From Lachnospiraceae bacterium (GTDB taxonomy: Bacteria; Bacillota; Clostridia; Oscillospirales; Ruminococcaceae), in assembly GCA_023664705.1 (NCBI GenBank), contig JAMPFE010000037.1, positions 1-19,035 of the forward strand: a stretch of DNA of 19,035 nt, in the 5' to 3' direction. A program made the position numbers and the translations under genes. The notes under the pieces were generated by a model that was not told the origin of the DNA, did no database searches, and was given only the letters and a program-made list of their open reading frames with translations. How positions within the stretch are numbered: the stretch's first letter is position 1; each line of letters opens with the position of its first letter. Below, piece after piece: positions 15,358 to 19,035 of the stretch.

Positions 15358-16455
15358 TTATGATATTTTGTTTCTCGGCAGCGTCACGGTAAAGACAATG
15401 CGCTCGTTTTCGCTTTCTGCGGCGATAGTCCCCCCGTGCAGCGCGACGATCTCCTTTGCTATCGCGAGCCCCAGCCCCGCGCCGCCCGTTCCCGTGGAGC
15501 GCGCGCTGTCGAGACGGAAGAACTGCTCGAAAATGCGGTCGAGCTTCTCCCTCGGAACGGTCGCCCCGCGGTTCGCGACGGAAACGGTCACGGCGCCGCT
15601 CTCCGCGGTCATCGCAAGCGTAATCTCGCTGTCGGGATAGCTGTAATTCACCGCGTTCCGGAACAGATTGTCAAACACCCTCGCAAGCTTGTCGGGGTCG
15701 CAGACAAGCTCCGTGTCGGGCTGTATCTCGGCGCGGCAGGAGAGGTTCTTTTCCGCGAACACGGGATAAAATTCGCTCACGGTCTGCTCCAGCATACGGC
15801 TGAAGTTTATCGTCTGCGTTTCCAGCGTAAGCGTCGTCAGGCTGAACCGCGTGATGTCGAAAAACTCGTTTATCAGCTGCTCCAGCCGCTCCGCCTTGTC
15901 AAGCGCAATGCCCGTGTACCGCGCCCGCGCCTCCGGGGAAATTTCGGGCTCGTCCCGCAGCAGCGTAAGATAGCCTATAACGCTCGTCAGCGGCGTTTTC
16001 AGGTCGTGCGCAAGATAGACTATAAGGTCGTTTTTGCGCTTTTCCGCCTCGCGGGCAAGCTCCGCGTTCCGCAGGGCGCGCTCCCGCGCGATGTTCAGCT
16101 CGTACTGTATCTCGTACAGCGCCTTGCTGAGCGTTATCTCCTCCTCGCTCGGCGAGGTCAGCAGCTTTGCCGCCGCGGCTATCTCCCCGAGGTAGTTCAC
16201 AAGCGGTCTGATAACGACAAAATAGGCAATGCACAGCCAGCCTATGAACATTATCGCCGCGCAGAACTCGACAAGATTTTCGCGGATAAAGTCCAGAATT
16301 TGATACAGCGGGTCGTCGGCATACCAGATTTGCAGCTTGCATATCAGGTAACAGCCCCCCACGATCCCCAGCAGCGCCGCCGAAAAGCCCGCGACCGCCA
16401 GACCGTACCGCATGATCACGCGCCTTTTGATAGCGCCGTGTTCGGCTTTTTTCAT
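15358..16455 (-). CDS. Membrane sensor histidine kinase, VanS-like (365 aa)
   Basis: The start is ATG 16455, overlapping the regulator stop by 4 bp (ATGA), with GGGGGTG upstream. Two membrane helices (~13-39 and ~63-84) enclose a short outside loop of about 24 residues, as in VanS-type kinases that sense within or near the membrane. A HAMP-like linker and coiled region (~86-145) lead to the phosphoacceptor H-box YLAHDLKTPLTSVIGY (His150), N-box DNLFRNAVNYS (262-272), the region EKLDRIFEQFFRLD, and G2 box GTGGAGLGLAIAKEIV (322-337). It autophosphorylates and passes phosphate to the partner regulator. The signal is unknown. No vanH/A/X-type genes lie in the window, so calling it vancomycin resistance would be unwarranted. 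Confidence 0.93.
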   Translation of the reverse strand: MKKAEHGAIKRRVIMRYGLAVAGFSAALLGIVGGCYLICKLQIWYADDPLYQILDFIRENLVEFCAAIMFIGWLCIAYFVVIRPLVNYLGEIAAAAKLLTSPSEEEITLSKALYEIQYELNIARERALRNAELAREAEKRKNDLIVYLAHDLKTPLTSVIGYLTLLRDEPEISPEARARYTGIALDKAERLEQLINEFFDITRFSLTTLTLETQTINFSRMLEQTVSEFYPVFAEKNLSCRAEIQPDTELVCDPDKLARVFDNLFRNAVNYSYPDSEITLAMTAESGAVTVSVANRGATVPREKLDRIFEQFFRLDSARSTGTGGAGLGLAIAKEIVALHGGTIAAESENERIVFTVTLPRNKIS

Positions 16456-17162
16456 TTCCGCGCACCCCCGTCGTCGATAGTGTAGCCCACGCCCCACACC
16501 GTCCTTATGTAGCGCGGGCGGCGCGGCGGCTCGCCGAGCTTTTCCCGCAGACGGGCAATGTGCGCCATCACGGTATTCGAGCTGTCAAGGTACTTTTCGC
16601 CCCATACCGTCTCGAAAAGCTCCTCGCTCGAAACCACGCTCCCCCTGCGCGCGCATAAATGCCAGAGAATGCTGAACTCTATCGGCGTTAGGATTATCTC
16701 CTTTCCGTTCAGCGTGCAGCGGTGCTCGTCCGAATTGATATACAGCCCCCGCACGTCTATCTCGTTCGCCTTGGAGCTCACGTCGCCGCTGTTGTAGCGC
16801 GTATAGCGCCGCAGCTGCGTTTTCACGCGCGCCACAAGCTCGGGCGGGCTGAACGGCTTGGTAATGTAGTCGTCCGCGCCGAGCATAAGCCCCGTTATCT
16901 TGTCGGTGTCCTCGACCTTCGCGGTAAGCATTATTATCGGGAACACAAAGCGCTCCCTCAGCCGCTGCACGAGCGTAAATCCGTCCACGTCGGGGAGCAT
17001 CACGTCCAGTATCGCGAGCGAAAGCTCGCACGCGCCCGCATAGGATAGCGCGTCCGCGCCGTTGTAAAACTTGCGCACGGAATAACCCTCGTTCTTCAGA
17101 CAAACCTCCACCAGATCCGCTATCTCCTTTTCATCGTCAACGACCATTATCTTTTCGTTCAT
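16452..17162 (-). CDS. OmpR/VanR-like response regulator (236 aa)
   Basis: Receiver domain ~1-118: acidic pocket D9/D10 (MVVDDE), phosphoacceptor Asp53 (AILDVMLPDVDG), Thr80 (IIMLTAK) and Lys102 (GADDYITKPF). DNA-binding winged helix ~145-235: LTPIEFSILWHLCARRGSVVSS, then VMAHIARLREKLGE and IRTVWGVGYTID. Segments such as DEKEIADLVEVCLKNEGY and DKITGLMLGADDYITKPF are strikingly VanR-like. The start is ATG 17162 with a GGGGGG ribosome site, the same unusual G-run as in front of the MATE gene. The gene leads the two-gene operon from a promoter whose -10 sits within a dyad (17174-17193), suggesting autoregulation. Confidence 0.94.
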   Translation of the reverse strand: MNEKIMVVDDEKEIADLVEVCLKNEGYSVRKFYNGADALSYAGACELSLAILDVMLPDVDGFTLVQRLRERFVFPIIMLTAKVEDTDKITGLMLGADDYITKPFSPPELVARVKTQLRRYTRYNSGDVSSKANEIDVRGLYINSDEHRCTLNGKEIILTPIEFSILWHLCARRGSVVSSEELFETVWGEKYLDSSNTVMAHIARLREKLGEPPRRPRYIRTVWGVGYTIDDGGARK

Positions 17163-17173
17163 AATAACCCCCC

Positions 17174-17193
17174 TATAGTACTAATATACTATA
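17174..17193. promoter_or_regulatory. Dyad over the -10 box of the VanRS-like operon
   Basis: TATAGTA (17174-17180) and TACTATA (17187-17193) are perfect 7-bp inverted arms around 6 nt, covering the -10 box. It could be an operator, perhaps for the encoded regulator itself; AT-richness makes chance possible. Confidence 0.4.
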
Positions 17194-17211
17194 AAAGGCG
17201 CTTTTTGTCAA
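17183..17211 (-). promoter_or_regulatory. Sigma-A promoter of the VanRS-like operon
   Basis: TTGACA at 17211-17206, 17-bp spacer, TATATT at 17188-17183; leader about 14 nt. Confidence 0.82.
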
Positions 17212-17232
17212 TACCGCCGCCTTTTCGGGCAC

Positions 17233-17261
17233 TTGACAGAAAAACAAATTTATGGTAAAAT
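17233..17261 (+). promoter_or_regulatory. Candidate plus-strand promoter facing the metY 3' end
   Basis: TTGACA at 17233-17238, 17-bp spacer, TAAAAT at 17256-17261. Transcription would start near 17268, at the terminator hairpin, and run antisense into metY. The match is good but the region is AT-rich and no plus-strand gene follows. Confidence 0.35.
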
Positions 17262-17302
17262 AAAAAGTTGACAGTTAAGGGATTATTCCTTAACTGTCAA
17301 CT
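17262..17302 (-). terminator. Rho-independent terminator of metY (long perfect stem)
   Basis: A 15-bp perfect stem (AGTTGACAGTTAAGG at 17266-17280 with its complement at 17288-17302) and a 7-nt loop; T-run at 17266-17262 on the minus strand. The arm sequence resembles a motif at the leuA 3' end. Confidence 0.9.
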
Positions 17303-17307
17303 GTACA

Positions 17308-18597
17308 CTATACACTTTCAACTGATTTAAGCGCTTTGTCAAGCGCCTCTATAAGGTCGTCCGCGTTCTCAATGCCGACGGAGAGCCGCACTGTGTTCGG
17401 CTTTATGCCCTGCTCGGCAAGCTCGCTTTCGTTCAGCTGCGAGTGCGTCGTAGAGGCTGGGTGTATCACAAGCGACTTCACGTCCGCGACGTTCGCCAGC
17501 AGCGAAAAAATCTCCAGGTTGTCGATAAACCTTTGCGCCTCGGCAGCCCCGCCCTTGACCTCAAACGTGAAAATAGAGCCTCCCCCGTTCGGGAAGTATT
17601 TCTTGTACAGCTCGTGCGTCGGCTCGCTCGGCAGCGACGGATGATGCACAGCCTCGACCTTGGGGTTCTTCGCGAGGTACTCCACTATCTTCAGCGCGTT
17701 TTGAACGTGCCTTTCCACGCGCAGCGAAAGCGTCTCCAGCCCCTGCAAAAAGATAAACGCGTGGAACGGCGAGAGCGTCGCGCCCGTGTCGCGCAGCAAA
17801 ATCGCGCGGATATACGTCGCGAAAGCCGCCGCGCCGACCGCCTTCGAAAACGAAACGCCGTGATAAGAGGGGTTCGGCTCGGATATCCACGGGTACTTTC
17901 CGCTTGCCGCCCAGTCAAACTTCCCCCCGTCGACGATAACGCCGCCGATAGCCGTCCCGTGCCCGCCGATAAACTTGGTCGCTGAGTGCACCACAATATC
18001 CGCGCCGTACTCTATCGGGCGCACCAGATACGGCGTCGCGAACGTGCTGTCCACCACCAGCGGAATACCGTGCCTGTGCGCGACCTCCGCGACAGCCTCT
18101 ATATCGGCAACGTTGGAGTTCGGGTTGCCGAGCGTCTCCACATACAGCGCCTTTGTCTTATCATCAATAGCCTTTTCAAATTCCTCCGGCTCGGGAGAAA
18201 CGAACTTCGCCGTAATTCCGTATCTCGGCAGCGTATGCGCCAGCAGATTGTACGTCCCTCCGTAAATAGTCTCGGAAGCGACGATATTCTCCCCCGCGCC
18301 CGCAAGCGCCTCGATAACGTAGGTTATCGCCGCCGCGCCCGAAGCCGTCGCCAGAGCCGCCACGCCCCCCTCGAGCGCCGCAATGCGCTCCTCGAAAACG
18401 CTCTGCGTGGGGTTCGTCAAGCGCCCGTAGATGTTGCCCGCGTCCCTCAGCCCGAAGCGGTCGGCGGCGTGCTGCGAGTTATGAAACACAAAGCTCGTGC
18501 TCGCGTAAATGGGAACGGCGCGCGCGTCGGTCACGGGGTCTGGCTGCTCCTGCCCCGCGTGCACCTGCAAAGTCTCAAATCTGTATTTGTTTGCCAT
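17308..18597 (-). CDS. metY: O-acetylhomoserine aminocarboxypropyltransferase / sulfhydrylase (429 aa)
   Basis: A PLP enzyme of the Cys/Met-metabolism family, of the length usual for MetY. It makes homocysteine from O-acetylhomoserine and sulfide, and some members act on O-acetylserine. Motifs: FETLQVHAGQEQPDPVTDARAVPIY at the N-terminus, NIYGRLTNPTQSVFEERIAALEGG (57 onward), the PLP-ring Asp in VDSTFATPYL (D183), and the PLP lysine in HSATKFIGGHGTAIGG (Lys208). The long insert WISEPNPSYHG separates it from cystathionine gamma-synthase/lyase. The start at 18597 follows AAAGGAAG. It has its own promoter and terminator. The last codons (…SVESV, stop at 17310-17308) lie in repeat-like sequence leading into the terminator. 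No S-box or other known riboswitch was recognised in the 55-nt leader. Confidence 0.94.
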   Translation of the reverse strand: MANKYRFETLQVHAGQEQPDPVTDARAVPIYASTSFVFHNSQHAADRFGLRDAGNIYGRLTNPTQSVFEERIAALEGGVAALATASGAAAITYVIEALAGAGENIVASETIYGGTYNLLAHTLPRYGITAKFVSPEPEEFEKAIDDKTKALYVETLGNPNSNVADIEAVAEVAHRHGIPLVVDSTFATPYLVRPIEYGADIVVHSATKFIGGHGTAIGGVIVDGGKFDWAASGKYPWISEPNPSYHGVSFSKAVGAAAFATYIRAILLRDTGATLSPFHAFIFLQGLETLSLRVERHVQNALKIVEYLAKNPKVEAVHHPSLPSEPTHELYKKYFPNGGGSIFTFEVKGGAAEAQRFIDNLEIFSLLANVADVKSLVIHPASTTHSQLNESELAEQGIKPNTVRLSVGIENADDLIEALDKALKSVESV

Positions 18598-18652
18598 ACT
18601 AATTACTTCCTTTCATCGTCAACGGCTTTAAAGCCCTTTTCTTTCTATATCA

Positions 18653-18681
18653 AGTATATCACATTACTATGTATTTGTCAA
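18653..18681 (-). promoter_or_regulatory. Sigma-A promoter of metY
   Basis: TTGACA at 18681-18676, 17-bp spacer, TATACT at 18658-18653. The short leader contains the palindrome GGCTTTAAAGCC (about 18624-18635), a possible small hairpin or operator. Confidence 0.82.
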
Positions 18682-18720
18682 ATTCATATATTTTATGGAT
18701 GGCTATAAATTTTATCAATA

Positions 18721-18941
18721 TCGCCCCCAACAAACCCCGTTACAATAGGGAATTTCCGATTTTCCCTCACGGCAGCCGCAAATCGCGCAAGCCGCCCCCA
18801 TATCGCAAATCCCCAACAACCCCATTACAATAAAAACTCCCCGCTTTCCCCCTCACGTCAGCCGCAAATCGCGCGCCCCCCGACAGCCGCCCCTATATTG
18901 CAAATACCTGTCAATAAACCCCGCAAACCGCGTTATAATAA
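18721..18941. repeat. Imperfect tandem repeats, about 2.3 units of 84-108 bp
   Basis: Read on the minus strand, unit A (18941-18834) and unit B (18833-18750) share TATTRTAAYG at the start, then GGGGTT, ATTTGCRATAT followed by GGGGCGGCT, then GCGCGATTTGCGGCTG and YGTGAGGG. Unit C (18749 to about 18721) is a partial copy. They lie between the metY promoter and the tail of the gene at the window end, and unit A includes that tail. Confidence 0.7.
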
Positions 18942-19035
18942 GCAGATCCTCCTCGCCGACAGCGCTTCGGTTCAGCTCCGAAAAGCGTATCCTCGCCGCC
19001 GAGATCGTAATTCCGCACAGCCGCGCGGTCTCCTC
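18853..19035 (-). CDS. C-terminal 60 residues of an unrecognised protein, cut by window end
   Basis: A minus-strand frame is open from the window edge to TGA at 18855-18853. It reads EETARLCGITISAARIRFSE... then DLLIITRFAGFIDRYLQY and ends …RDLRLT. The first ~45 residues look like a natural helical protein; the Gly/Arg-rich tail lies inside tandem repeat unit A, so the true original end may have been shorter. The other two minus frames stop sooner. The family cannot be identified from this fragment. It would be transcribed in the same direction as metY, which has its own promoter. Confidence 0.45.
   Translation of the reverse strand, partial: EETARLCGITISAARIRFSELNRSAVGEEDLLIITRFAGFIDRYLQYRGGCRGARDLRLT

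Noticed and set aside
16452..17162. Vancomycin resistance locus
   Set aside because: Only regulator and kinase homologues are present; no ligase, dehydrogenase or dipeptidase gene is seen in the window.
18721..18941. Tandem repeats as a CRISPR array
   Set aside because: Units are long, imperfect and contiguous, without conserved short repeats and unique spacers, and no cas gene is nearby.

Overview
The window looks like chromosomal DNA of a spore-forming, GC-rich member of the Clostridia, most plausibly a gut Oscillospiraceae/Ruminococcaceae-type organism. The basis is a leucine T-box leader, a VanR/VanS-like two-component pair, a SpoIID-like/peptidoglycan-binding pair typical of endospore formers, strong AGGAGG-type ribosome sites, and seven sigma-A promoters that all have exactly 17-bp spacers. 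Family names are recognised by reading; no database search was possible.

Nearly everything is on the minus strand, so the genomic order of transcription runs from high to low coordinates. 18853-19035 is the tail of an unrecognised gene followed by imperfect ~85-108 bp tandem repeats (18721-18941). 17308-18597 is an O-acetylhomoserine sulfhydrylase-type gene (metY) with its own promoter and terminator. 16452-17162 and 15358-16455 are an overlapping response regulator/histidine kinase pair. 13289-14950 is leuA, behind a sigma-A promoter and a T-box. 11746-13122, 10430-11732 and 8607-10433 form an efflux operon: a MATE pump with a terminator-like leader, a decayed ABC half-exporter, and an ABC half-exporter that is intact in frame. 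7726-8520 is a lipoprotein with its own promoter and terminator.

7506-7667 holds an inverted-repeat element. 7176-7439 plus 5948-7171 are a small helical protein and a complete-looking phage terminase large subunit, with no other phage gene in view. 5410-5901 plus tcdA (4715-5410) form a tight operon from a strong promoter whose -10 lies inside a perfect 30-bp palindrome. 3547-4653 and 2187-3557 are an overlapping, probably sporulation-related pair. 1411-2112 is the only plus-strand gene, a five-helix membrane protein. 878-1279 is a small cysteine-containing protein that leads into an FAD-dependent oxidoreductase cut by the window start (1-835).

Functional themes are amino-acid supply (leuA, metY), tRNA modification (tcdA), drug or metabolite efflux, envelope sensing (VanRS-like) and spore envelope construction. 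The most unusual parts are the isolated terminase cassette with its ribosome site inside a hairpin, the palindrome-covered promoter in front of the tcdA operon, the MATE leader hairpin, the thrice-deleted ABC gene beside a partner with odd motif residues, and gene-tail repeats at both 18.7-18.9 kb and 17.3 kb.
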